A stretch of 64,000 nucleotides of DNA from a virus. Positions 1 to 8,716 of the stretch are shown here, piece after piece. The notes beneath the pieces are model-generated. The model saw only the letters and a list, made by a program, of their open reading frames with translations. It had not been told where the DNA came from and did not search any database. Position 1 is the stretch's first letter; each line of letters opens with the position of its first letter. The position numbers were made by a program, and so were the translations under genes. The DNA is taken from IMG/VR virus record IMGVR_UViG_3300023106_000010, positions 22,911-86,910 of that record; one strand, written 5' to 3'.

Positions 1-426
1 ATCTGCACCACTAACGCACCTCCTGCTACTTTCGATGCCGCTGGTTTCGGCGCACAAACTTATGTAGAAATCAAAGAACTGACTAACATTGGTGTTATCG
101 GTGAAGTCGCTTCGCTGATTACTCACGAGCCTGTCGGCGATCCTTATGTCTATAAGTTCAAGGGTAACTATAACACAGGTCAACTGACCCTGCAAGGTGC
201 TTACGCCCCTACCGATCCCGGCCAAGCTAAACTGCTGGTAGCTCTGCAAGACCCACTGGTTTACTCGTTCAAGCTGACCATCGGTGGTGGTACTACTGGT
301 ACTCCACAAGCAACGCTGTACGTGCAAGGTCAAGTTATGTCGGCACCTATCAATGTTGGTTCTGTGAATCAGATTACTGCAATTGATAGCACCGTCGAAC
401 TGTCAGGCAAACTGATTAAAGCGTAA
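1..426 (+). CDS. Tail tube-like structural protein (3' part)
   Basis: Open from the window edge to a TAA stop, 141 residues visible. The segment is rich in Gly, Thr, Ala and Val, with alternating short beta-type stretches (YKFKGNYNTGQLTL, ATLYVQGQVMSAP) and no charged helices, which is what the C-terminal half of major tail proteins looks like. It sits directly upstream of the tail chaperone pair and tape measure gene, the position of the major tail protein gene in siphophages, and is followed by a terminator as expected for a highly expressed virion gene. The role is inferred from position and composition; the N-terminus is outside the window. Confidence 0.6.
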   Translation: MCTTNAPPATFDAAGFGAQTYVEIKELTNIGVIGEVASLITHEPVGDPYVYKFKGNYNTGQLTLQGAYAPTDPGQAKLLVALQDPLVYSFKLTIGGGTTGTPQATLYVQGQVMSAPINVGSVNQITAIDSTVELSGKLIKA

Positions 427-433
427 TACAAAT

Positions 434-470
434 AGCCACTTGGGTAGAAATACTTGAGTGGCTTTCTTAT
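434..470 (+). terminator. Rho-independent terminator after tail tube gene
   Basis: Perfect 7-bp stem AGCCACT / AGTGGCT (434-440 with 457-463) followed by TTCTTAT. It begins 7 bases after the tail tube stop codon and would reduce transcription into the chaperone genes. Confidence 0.75.
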
Positions 471-563
471 CTAGTAACACTATATCAGAACTTACACAAG
501 TAAGTCAATATAAATTTCTAAGCCAATTGTGGCGAAGAACAATCTACCAAAGGAAATAATATT

Positions 564-965
564 ATGGCAACTTTTAACCTGAAGTCCCTGCAACTGGCAG
601 ACACTACTATTGTCCATCTGAAGAATGCTGATGGCTCTTACCTGTACGCTGATGAAGCTGAGAAAGAGCCTCTGGAAGTAGAAGTGTTCGGTCGTTCTTC
701 GAAACAAATGCGCAACTACCTGATTGCTGCTGAGAAGAAAAAAGCTAAGCGTGGCAAGCGTACTGCAACTCCAGAAGAAGCTCAAGAAGACAACGCAGAG
801 TTTTTTGCTGCAATCACCAAATCTGTCAAGAACTTCGATCTGGGCGACGGTCCTCTGACCACTCAAGATGACTTCAAGAAGATGTACCTTGATCCTGCAC
901 TGTACTTCGTAGTCGATCAAATCTCGGAAACCTTGGGCGATTCTGAAGTTTTTATGCAGAAGTAA
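564..965 (+). CDS. Tail assembly chaperone (G-like)
   Basis: 133 residues. ATG preceded by an AAAGGA ribosome binding site. It lies between the tail tube-like gene and the tape measure gene and its 3' end overlaps an open reading frame in the -1 frame with no good start of its own, the classic arrangement of the lambda G/GT chaperones that coat the tape measure protein during tail assembly. The protein is Lys/Glu-rich with an Ala/Lys segment around residues 50-70 and ends EVFMQK. Assignment rests on position and the frameshift layout, not on a recognised sequence motif. Confidence 0.65.
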   Translation: MATFNLKSLQLADTTIVHLKNADGSYLYADEAEKEPLEVEVFGRSSKQMRNYLIAAEKKKAKRGKRTATPEEAQEDNAEFFAAITKSVKNFDLGDGPLTTQDDFKKMYLDPALYFVVDQISETLGDSEVFMQK

Positions 966-1504
966 GAGAGAACCTCTCCCAATATGTCCGTCACAGTGCT
1001 TGGCTCAACGCCACTCCAGAAGGACAAAAGGGGGAGCCTAAATCTCGCAGAGAACAACGTGTGCAGGGTGATCCTATACTGGAACCTCTACCACTATCCA
1101 GCTACGAGGAATATCTAGTAAGTCTTTGGAGAGAAGCTGGAACAGTCTCACAAAAAGGTATGGGCATTGATGCTCTTGACTGGACAGAGCTTATAGCGTG
1201 GTCAGAAAGATTCTACTCAGATACTCTTATAGAGTGGGTAAGAAATCCTGACAATAAACGTCATAAGCCTGTCCCTTTGCTTATCAAGTATTGCACATTA
1301 CCAGATGTAGATTTACAAATCATTCGTCAGATGAGTCAAGAATACTGTTGGATGTCACAAGAGGCAACAGACCCTCGCTGTGCTTGCCCAATTGACGTTG
1401 AAGAACTTGAGATGAGTGAAGAACAGGAAGATGACGCAGTAGAAGATGTGTTGGCTAGCTTACGTGCTATGGGCTTCTTAGGTGAAGATGGACAGAGTTT
1501 ATAA
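950..1504 (+). CDS. Tail chaperone frameshift extension (T-like)
   Basis: The reading frame in the -1 phase is open from 947 (TGA at 944-946) to the TAA at 1502-1504. The first possible start codon is a GTG at 1061 without a convincing ribosome binding site, so the upstream part would be unexplained if translation began there. The end of the preceding gene reads GAA GTT TTT ATG in frame; a tRNA on TTT (951-953) can re-pair with TTT at 950-952, giving a -1 shift and a G-T fusion of about 315 residues. The C-terminal part (IRQMSQEYCWMSQEA, acidic tail) resembles T-type chaperone extensions. Alternatively a separate protein of 147 residues starts at 1061. Confidence 0.6.
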   Translation, partial: FYAEVRENLSQYVRHSAWLNATPEGQKGEPKSRREQRVQGDPILEPLPLSSYEEYLVSLWREAGTVSQKGMGIDALDWTELIAWSERFYSDTLIEWVRNPDNKRHKPVPLLIKYCTLPDVDLQIIRQMSQEYCWMSQEATDPRCACPIDVEELEMSEEQEDDAVEDVLASLRAMGFLGEDGQSL

Positions 1505-1512
1505 AGGTTGCC

Positions 1513-2427
1513 ATGAGAAAATTTAGAAATACTGAGTCATTTATTCGAGATTGCATAGCGATTCATGGTAACAAATACACATACGAAGATACTGAATTCG
1601 TAAAAAGAAAAGACAATGTAGAAATCAATTGTGTAAAACATGGTAAATTTGAGATAAAAGCCGACAACCTACTGTCTGGAAAAGGTTGTATGAAGTGCGC
1701 TGTCGAGAAAAGGGCAGATTTGCGTCGGGATACTACTGAAGACTTTATAGAAAAATCTAGAAAAGTACACGGCGACAAATACGATTACTCTATTTCTGTT
1801 TATGTGCTGGATGATGTGCCTTTGAACATTCGTTGTCCGATTCATGGAGATTTTAGTATGACTCCTGACGCCCACAAACACTCCCAAGGTTGTTCAAAAT
1901 GTGCAAACGTCTCTAGGTCTAAGAAGCATTCGGATACGTTAGAAGACTTTGTAAGGAAAGCGAAGTTAACACATGGGGATAAGTACATTTACTCTGAAGT
2001 GGATTATGTTGGGTCTAAGAGCAAGGTAAAGATAATTTGTCCGTCTATTGGACATGGGGCTTTTTATCAACAACCCGATAATCACATTGAAGGACAGGGT
2101 TGTCCTATTTGTCAACCGGGTGGGTTCAATAGCAAGCTCATGGGGTATGTTTACGTTCTTCAAGCAGGTAATATTACTAAAGTGGGCATCACGAACAAAT
2201 TACCAGAGCAACGCTGCAAGAAAGTTTCGGATTTTAGCAAAAAGAGTTTTGAAGTAGTTACTAGCTATCATCTGGAAGGATGTGAAGCGAGGAGATTGGA
2301 AAAGAGTGCACTTCTTTGGTTGGCAGAAAATTACGAAAAACAAGAGGACAAATTCAACGGCTCAACAGAGTGTTTTCTTGATGTAGATTTAACAGCCTTG
2401 ATATTCAAGATTGAGCAATTAAAATAA
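1513..2427 (+). CDS. Free-standing homing endonuclease, DUF723 repeats + GIY-YIG-like domain
   Basis: 304 residues. Three consecutive repeats of about 60-65 residues each carry a HG(N/D)KY.Y motif (residues 19, 83 and about 153) followed by a CxxHG...CxxC zinc-knuckle-like part, the DUF723 type of DNA-binding repeat. The C-terminal part begins GYVYVLQAGNITKVGIT, matching the T5orf172/GIY-YIG variant nuclease core, with an Arg in PEQRCKKVS and a Glu in ARRLEKS. It is inserted between the tail chaperones and the tape measure gene, a region otherwise without gaps, and its AAGGT site sits 8 bases after the chaperone stop. It would cut DNA of phages lacking the insertion. Confidence 0.8.
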   Translation: MRKFRNTESFIRDCIAIHGNKYTYEDTEFVKRKDNVEINCVKHGKFEIKADNLLSGKGCMKCAVEKRADLRRDTTEDFIEKSRKVHGDKYDYSISVYVLDDVPLNIRCPIHGDFSMTPDAHKHSQGCSKCANVSRSKKHSDTLEDFVRKAKLTHGDKYIYSEVDYVGSKSKVKIICPSIGHGAFYQQPDNHIEGQGCPICQPGGFNSKLMGYVYVLQAGNITKVGITNKLPEQRCKKVSDFSKKSFEVVTSYHLEGCEARRLEKSALLWLAENYEKQEDKFNGSTECFLDVDLTALIFKIEQLK

Positions 2428-2435
2428 GGATCGAC

Positions 2436-5400
2436 ATGGCTGCGGATATCACATCACTTGTAATTTCTGTTACATCACAAGGTATTAAGGAAGCATCGAC
2501 AGCTTTGTCAGGTCTTGGTACGTCTGCTGCAAACGCAGAGAAGCGTATTAACTCTCTTATCGAAGCTACAAAGCGTCTGAACACCATCAATGAAACTGCT
2601 GCAAAATCCTTTGTAAACGTAGCCGACAAGATGCGTGAGCAAGATAAACTGCTATCAAATATGGCAGCTAATTCTCGCACATCGGCTCGTGGGGTACAAG
2701 ACTTGGCAGCAGCTATGTTGCTCTTGTCTACATCCCTCAACTTGATGAATCAGAACATTGTGCGTACAACTGTCTCAACACGCGCTCACAATGAATCTAT
2801 GCGTGAGGCACACGCCCTCGCACGCGGCTTGTCAGGTTCCTTAGGTGCTCTGTGGCTGACGTATGGCAACCTTGCTGGTATGTCTGTTGGTGTGGCTATT
2901 GGTGCTGGTCTGAAGGGTATTATCAGTGTTGGTAAGGATGTCGAGAACACTTTGGAAGGTATTCGTGTTCGTGCAGGGGAATCCCGTGAATCGATGATTC
3001 AAGTTGCTGAAGCTGTAGAACGAATTGGTAAAGGTGTTTATGGCCCACAAGAAGTTGCTAAAGCGTTCGAGACTCTTGCTCTGGCAGGTTTGAAGGCTAA
3101 AGAATCAACTCTTGCAATTGGTGCTGCGCTGAACTTAGCTACAGCCGGTGGAACAAGTATTGAAAAGGCTGCTGAATCTCTCGTAACGATTGGCACAGCA
3201 GTAGGTGCAACAGCTAAGAGTTTTGACATGCTGGCAGATGGTATTACAGCAGCAGCTAATAGCTCTCTGGCATCTGTAGACAGTATTGCTGAATCAGTGA
3301 AACGTGCATCCGTAGTTAATAAATTGTATGGTGCAAGTTTTGACGATATCTTGACACAAACTGCTGCATTGGCACAATTAGGTATTAAGAATACAGCAGC
3401 AGGTACGGCTATTGTCAATTTCTACTCCAACTCGCTAGGTCAAACTGAAAAGTCGAAGAAAGCCCTTGACGCATTGGGAATGTCCTTCACGGATTTGAAC
3501 GGTAAAGCTAAACCTGTTGTAGATGCTTTTGAAGAGTTTACTGAGAAGCTGAATAAATTCGATTTGAAGTCACAGCAGACTATCATCAATGACATTTTTG
3601 GCGAACGAGCTTTGCGTGATGTCGAGGGTTTGCGTGACGCTGTTAATCGCTCCGCAGACGATACAGCAACGTATAGCAACAAGCTCCGTGAGATTCAAGG
3701 ACAGATTGCTGAAGCAGCGGGTACAGCGGCCCTGCAAAGTGTGCAGCTTGGTTTGACTACTTCTAAACAAATGGAATCTGTTGGTAACACTCTGAAAACT
3801 AGTTTGTCAGCAGCTTTCACAGAGGTCGCGCCGACGATTAAAGAGGTGTCCGATAGGCTGAAAGAAGTATTAGGCTCCCCTGAGTTTGTTCGTAGTATTG
3901 CAAACATCGCTACAGGTATTGCCAACCTGACCGCATTCTTGGTCGAGAATTACAAAGCAGTTGGCTATGTTGTTGAAGGTTTCTTGTTGTGGAAAGGTAT
4001 CACTCTCGGTGCTAATATGTTTGAAGCTATGGCACGAGGATTGACAGGCGTTGCTTCTGCAATGGGATTTGTGACGGTGGCAACTAATGGTGCTGCTGTA
4101 GGTACAGGCGCTCTTGCAACAGCTTTGAGATTCCTTCCGGGTATTGGTTTGGTGCTAACTGGCTTAACCGCCGCTTGGGCGCTGTACAACCTGCACTCAG
4201 GCAAAGCAAAGGATGTCGCTCAACAAACTGCTGACACGTATAATAAAGACTTTCTGAAAGCTTTGAAAGAAGAGGCTGAACGTCTTGAGAAGACTAACGA
4301 AGTGATTGCGTCTGGTACTTCTATCAAGGAGGCTGATGCTGTTGCTACTCGTGAACTGGCTATGGCTAAACTCCAAGAGACTAATGCTGACGCCGTCGCA
4401 AGTGCTCAAAAGACTCGTGACGAAGCCGCTGCTGCCCTCAAGGCTAAAAAGATTATCAATTACGCTTACGACGACAAGAGTAGCAAAGAAGCTAAAGCGT
4501 TAACTGCTGCACAGGATACACTCAACAAAGCAACAGAAACTTATAGCCAAACTATGAGTGATGCTGTGATGTTGACTAATCGTGTTGTGGAGGCAAGCAA
4601 GATAAAGAAAGCAGCTTATGCAGCAGAAGCGTTAGCAGCAGAGCAAGCAGCCAAAGCTGCTGCCGGTAATTTAAAATTTGGTGGAGCTAAACCAGACAAA
4701 GCTGCTGTCAACGACGCTTACGCAGCAGCCATCACATCGCTTAATAACAAAATCAAAGCTGCCAAGAAAGATATGCAGAACTTTGACGACAAGCTTAACG
4801 ATCAATTCAAAGCTGGCGAGATGGGCAAACTGCAAGTCATTCAGTCTTCTGCTGAAAATCAAATCGCAGAATATGAGAAAATTGGTAAGACTATTCAGGA
4901 TCAAATTGACAAGGCTTCTAAAGGTAAGAATAAAACTGCTGACGTAGAGAAATTCTCAGGTTTGCAGGAAGCTAATACAGAAGCCATCGAACAAGCCAAG
5001 CGTAAACAGGCTCAAGAGACTTCTGTGTATATTAGTCAACTTCGTCAAGATAGTAATAGAGAAGCTGTTAAGCAACTCGAAGAAGAAGGCAACTACGTAT
5101 CGGCAGCAGCCCTTCGCTGGAGTACCGAGTATTCTCCAGCAATTCAAGCTGTACAGAAAGACTACGAAGCTCTTGGCGATAAATTCCCTGAGATTGGTGA
5201 GCGTCTGAAACAATTGGAAGCTACGCAGGAATCCTTTATGGATGCTGCTCGTGTCAAAGAGTTGTCCAAAGAGTATAACGTGTTGGCTCTTGAAATTGCT
5301 AACACTCTGAAAGGTGTACAAACTGCTTCTGAAGATCAAGGCTTAGTTGCCATGTGGACAGCAGCACAAGATGCTACAGAGAAATACAAAGCTTCTTTGC

Positions 5401-8400
5401 CGGGATTAGCAGCCCAACTCGAAAAGCTGAAACGCTTTGCAATGGCTGATGACGCTTCCACAGGTGATAAGAAAGCCTACGAAGAGGCGTTGTCTCAGCA
5501 GACTTCTTTGGCTGAGAAATATAAGACAATGTGGACAGGTGTGGGTAAGTCTATCTCAGACTCCTTGGGAGACGCCTTCGGTAAATCTGGTAAAGCTGCT
5601 GGAGACATACTTCAGTCGATTGTCAAATACAATAATACCGATAACAAGTCAATCGAAGCTAAGAACAAACTCTACGGAAGCATGGCTGGTGCAGCTAAGA
5701 ACTTCTTCAAAGAAGGCTCTACAGGTTACAAGGTCATGGCTGCTGCTGAGAAAGTGTTCCGTGCTATCGAGTTGGCGAACATGATTAAGTCGTTGTTTGT
5801 GCACGAAGCTATAACTACCGCAAAAGTAACTGGAACTGCTATTGGTCAAGTGGCTGAAACTTCTGAAGTTATTGCCGGTGAAGCTGCTCGTAACACCGCC
5901 AAAGTTCCGGGAGTGTTTATGTCGTTCATGAGTGCACTTGGTCCATGGGGCGCTGCTGCGGCTGCTGTAGCTATTGCTGCTGTGCTGGGTGGCGCTTTCA
6001 GTGGAGGAGGCGGAGGTGGTATGTCTGCTGCTGAACGTCAAGCTAAACAAGGTACAGGTTCTGTACTGGGCGATGATTCAGCTAAAAGCGAAAGCATTGC
6101 TAAATCCTTGGAATTGATTCAACGTGACTCAGGCTTAGGCTTGGTACACTTCAAGTCAATGGATACTTCGCTGAAAGCTGTTGTTGCAGGACTTGGCAGC
6201 TTGGGGGCATCGATTGTTCAATTCGGTGGCGTCAATGATGTATCGAAACAAATCGCAGAAGGCCAATCTAGCGGATTCTTTAGTAAGCTTGCTACTTCTA
6301 TTTTCGGTGGCAAAACCACTGTGCAAGATAGCGGTATTTCGTTTGGTGCAGGTACTGTTGGTAGCATAGGTACCAGTGGTGTTAACGCACAATCCTACAA
6401 CGATATTAAGAAATCTGGTGGATGGTTTAGTAGTGACAAGTATCGCACAGAAACTAAAGATTTAGGGTCAGATATTAGTGGTAAGTTTTCTGACATTATT
6501 AGTAACATGGCTAAAACAATCACTGCTGCGGCTGACATGATTGGTATCGGTGGATCAGCTTTCAATGAACATCTGAAATCCTTTGTAGTCGATCTGGGTA
6601 AAATCTCCCTGAAAGATTTAAAAGGTGATGAAGTTACTGATGCACTGAATGCTATCTTCTCTAAACTTGGCGACGACATGGCAATGTTTGCTGTGGATGG
6701 CCTAAAGAACTTCCAGAAGATTGGTGAAGGTTATCTCGAAACTCTGTCACGAGTTGCTAATGAACTGATTCAGGTGCAAGATGTGTTTGCTGTACTTGGC
6801 AAGTCTATGACTTCTACAGGCTTGGCGGCGATTCAATCCTCGCAAAACTTTATTGATTTGTTCGGTAGTATTGATAAGCTGACAGAAGCTACAAGTTATT
6901 TTGTTGAGAACTTTTTGACAGATGCTGATAAGTTGAAACCTATCCAAGAATCACTGACCAAAGAGATGAATCGTTTAGGTTTGTCGTCAATTGACACTGT
7001 AGAAGAGTTCAAGAACCTCGTGCTTGCACAAGACTTGAATACTAAAGCTGGTCAAGAGATGTATGCAAACTTGATGAATGTCGCTCCTGCATTCTTGGCT
7101 GTTTCAGAGGCATCAACTAAAGCAGCAGAAGCAATAGCTGACCTCGCTAACAAGCGTCTGGACATGCTCTTGACAATTGCTGAATTGGAAGGTAATTCCG
7201 CCGCAGCTACATCCATAATTGCTCAGCAACGTTCTATTGAATTAGCTGCAATGGACGCCTCACTTCGCCCTCTGCAAGAACGTATCAATTTCTTGAACGA
7301 CGAAAAAGCTGCCACCGAAAAGTCTAACTCTTTACGAGACAAAACATTGTCGTTGAGTCTAACTCTGGCAAACTTGGAAGGTAATACTGCTGCGGCTACT
7401 GCTATTGTAGCACAACAGAGACTGATTGAGTTGGCAGCTATGGACGCTTCTCTGCGACCTATCCAAGAGCGCATTAACTTATTGACAGATGAGAAAGCAG
7501 CAGCTACAGCAGCGGCAGATGCCATTAAGAAGAATATTGATGCTTTGAAAACCACTGCTCAGAATGACTTTAATGTTCTGAGTAAAGCACTCACCAAAGC
7601 AAAGAATGATGCTCAGGTTGCGTACGATGCTCAAGCAGCTATTATTAATGCTCAAATTAGTTCTCTGGAAACTGTGCGCAATGGTATTACTGAGTTGAGT
7701 AATGCGTTGGATAGTACTCTGGACTCTATGCTGGACAATGCTGCTCTTGCAATGACTCGTGCTCAAGCTCAAGCGAAGTTGGATGAAGCTCTTAAAACTG
7801 CACGTACCACTGGTAAGCTCCCTTCCGCAGCAGACTTAAAAGATACGTTGGCAACTCTTGCGAAAGACCCAGCAGACTCGTTTAGCTCTTATGCAGATTA
7901 CATTAAGGATGTTGGTATTACAGCAGGTAAAGTTTCTAACTTAGCGGATATAGCTAAAGGTCAAGAGACAGCGGTGGATAAACAAATTGCTTTAGCTCAG
8001 AAGCAACTGGATGTCGCTAAAGATACTCTTGACAAAGAAATGGCTAAGTATGACATGTTGCTGGCTTTTGAACAGCAGCAGCTTGACGCGATGAATGGTA
8101 CGACAGTTGCTGTGCAAAATTTGACAGCGGCTTTGGTTAATTTCAATTCATCTGTACTGGCTGCTACAGCCGCTCAAGCTGGTCAGACAGGTTCTAATGG
8201 GAAGCCAATTACTTCTGTGAGAGCAACTGAAGATGACATTAAGAACCTGTACAAAAATGTGCTGGGTCGGGAAGGTGATGCTGGTGGGCTGGAGTATTAC
8301 AAGAAACTTGCTAGCGAGGGCTACACAGCATCCCAGTTGTCTCAGTTTTTTATGCAGTCTCCTGAGTATCTGGCTAAGCATCCTGACGGTAGTCATGCTG

Positions 8401-8654
8401 GTGGATTAGATTATGTGCCAAAGGATAACTATATTGCTCGTTTGCACAAGGGCGAGAAAGTTCTTACGGCACAGGAAGCTAAGAAGTCTCGTGACGGTGG
8501 TAGTGAAGATATGATTGCCACTGCTGTAAGTGCTGCTTGTTCAGCCACATTGGAAATGCTTGATCCATTGGTGAAAGATGTTAGCTACATGAAGAAGTTG
8601 TTGCAGAACTCTTCTCCAGATGGCAATAGCATTCAAGTTACGATTGTCTCCTAA
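2436..8654 (+). CDS. Tail tape measure protein
   Basis: 2072 residues, the longest gene in the window, starting at ATG after AAGGA. The N-terminal part is long helical sequence, followed by hydrophobic segments around residues 130-160 and 510-590 and by the GPWGAAAAAVAIAAVLGG plus glycine stretch near 1165-1195. The KQGTGSVLGD...AKSESI segment just after it is typical of tape measure proteins. A tandem duplication of about 60 residues lies at about 1567-1690. The C-terminus has a DUF4214-type segment (YKNVLGREGDAGGLEYY, about 1936-1952) and a GGLDYVPKDNYIARLHKGEKVLTAQEA-like end region also common in this family. It sets tail length and is probably ejected with DNA. Confidence 0.95.
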   Translation: MAADITSLVISVTSQGIKEASTALSGLGTSAANAEKRINSLIEATKRLNTINETAAKSFVNVADKMREQDKLLSNMAANSRTSARGVQDLAAAMLLLSTSLNLMNQNIVRTTVSTRAHNESMREAHALARGLSGSLGALWLTYGNLAGMSVGVAIGAGLKGIISVGKDVENTLEGIRVRAGESRESMIQVAEAVERIGKGVYGPQEVAKAFETLALAGLKAKESTLAIGAALNLATAGGTSIEKAAESLVTIGTAVGATAKSFDMLADGITAAANSSLASVDSIAESVKRASVVNKLYGASFDDILTQTAALAQLGIKNTAAGTAIVNFYSNSLGQTEKSKKALDALGMSFTDLNGKAKPVVDAFEEFTEKLNKFDLKSQQTIINDIFGERALRDVEGLRDAVNRSADDTATYSNKLREIQGQIAEAAGTAALQSVQLGLTTSKQMESVGNTLKTSLSAAFTEVAPTIKEVSDRLKEVLGSPEFVRSIANIATGIANLTAFLVENYKAVGYVVEGFLLWKGITLGANMFEAMARGLTGVASAMGFVTVATNGAAVGTGALATALRFLPGIGLVLTGLTAAWALYNLHSGKAKDVAQQTADTYNKDFLKALKEEAERLEKTNEVIASGTSIKEADAVATRELAMAKLQETNADAVASAQKTRDEAAAALKAKKIINYAYDDKSSKEAKALTAAQDTLNKATETYSQTMSDAVMLTNRVVEASKIKKAAYAAEALAAEQAAKAAAGNLKFGGAKPDKAAVNDAYAAAITSLNNKIKAAKKDMQNFDDKLNDQFKAGEMGKLQVIQSSAENQIAEYEKIGKTIQDQIDKASKGKNKTADVEKFSGLQEANTEAIEQAKRKQAQETSVYISQLRQDSNREAVKQLEEEGNYVSAAALRWSTEYSPAIQAVQKDYEALGDKFPEIGERLKQLEATQESFMDAARVKELSKEYNVLALEIANTLKGVQTASEDQGLVAMWTAAQDATEKYKASLPGLAAQLEKLKRFAMADDASTGDKKAYEEALSQQTSLAEKYKTMWTGVGKSISDSLGDAFGKSGKAAGDILQSIVKYNNTDNKSIEAKNKLYGSMAGAAKNFFKEGSTGYKVMAAAEKVFRAIELANMIKSLFVHEAITTAKVTGTAIGQVAETSEVIAGEAARNTAKVPGVFMSFMSALGPWGAAAAAVAIAAVLGGAFSGGGGGGMSAAERQAKQGTGSVLGDDSAKSESIAKSLELIQRDSGLGLVHFKSMDTSLKAVVAGLGSLGASIVQFGGVNDVSKQIAEGQSSGFFSKLATSIFGGKTTVQDSGISFGAGTVGSIGTSGVNAQSYNDIKKSGGWFSSDKYRTETKDLGSDISGKFSDIISNMAKTITAAADMIGIGGSAFNEHLKSFVVDLGKISLKDLKGDEVTDALNAIFSKLGDDMAMFAVDGLKNFQKIGEGYLETLSRVANELIQVQDVFAVLGKSMTSTGLAAIQSSQNFIDLFGSIDKLTEATSYFVENFLTDADKLKPIQESLTKEMNRLGLSSIDTVEEFKNLVLAQDLNTKAGQEMYANLMNVAPAFLAVSEASTKAAEAIADLANKRLDMLLTIAELEGNSAAATSIIAQQRSIELAAMDASLRPLQERINFLNDEKAATEKSNSLRDKTLSLSLTLANLEGNTAAATAIVAQQRLIELAAMDASLRPIQERINLLTDEKAAATAAADAIKKNIDALKTTAQNDFNVLSKALTKAKNDAQVAYDAQAAIINAQISSLETVRNGITELSNALDSTLDSMLDNAALAMTRAQAQAKLDEALKTARTTGKLPSAADLKDTLATLAKDPADSFSSYADYIKDVGITAGKVSNLADIAKGQETAVDKQIALAQKQLDVAKDTLDKEMAKYDMLLAFEQQQLDAMNGTTVAVQNLTAALVNFNSSVLAATAAQAGQTGSNGKPITSVRATEDDIKNLYKNVLGREGDAGGLEYYKKLASEGYTASQLSQFFMQSPEYLAKHPDGSHAGGLDYVPKDNYIARLHKGEKVLTAQEAKKSRDGGSEDMIATAVSAACSATLEMLDPLVKDVSYMKKLLQNSSPDGNSIQVTIVS
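7150..7510 (+). repeat. Tandem duplication inside tape measure gene
   Basis: Two adjacent copies of about 60 codons share LEGN(S/T)AAAT(S/A)I and ELAAMDASLRP(L/I)QERIN in the same order. Nucleotide identity has decayed (different codons for the same residues), so this is an old in-frame duplication rather than a recent one. It adds helical length to the tape measure. Confidence 0.85.
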
Positions 8655-8681
8655 CAGATTTAATCGTTATTGTAACACAAG

Positions 8682-8706
8682 GAAGGGCTTCGGCCCTTCT
8701 CTTTTT
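8682..8706 (+). terminator. Terminator after tape measure gene
   Basis: Stem GAAGGGC / GCCCTTC closed by a TTCG tetraloop and followed by TCTTTTT. A textbook strong intrinsic terminator placed 30 bases after the tape measure stop and 10 bases before the next start, so the downstream fibre gene is likely expressed by read-through at a lower level. Confidence 0.92.
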
Positions 8707-8716
8707 AGGAGAATAC

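Noticed and set aside
492-920. 142-codon open frame on the minus strand
   Set aside because: Antisense to the tail chaperone gene, Phe/Leu/Ser-rich shadow sequence, no translation signals.
7150-7510. Diversity-generating retroelement target at the tape measure repeat
   Set aside because: No reverse transcriptase motif in the window and the copies differ at silent as well as coding positions throughout.
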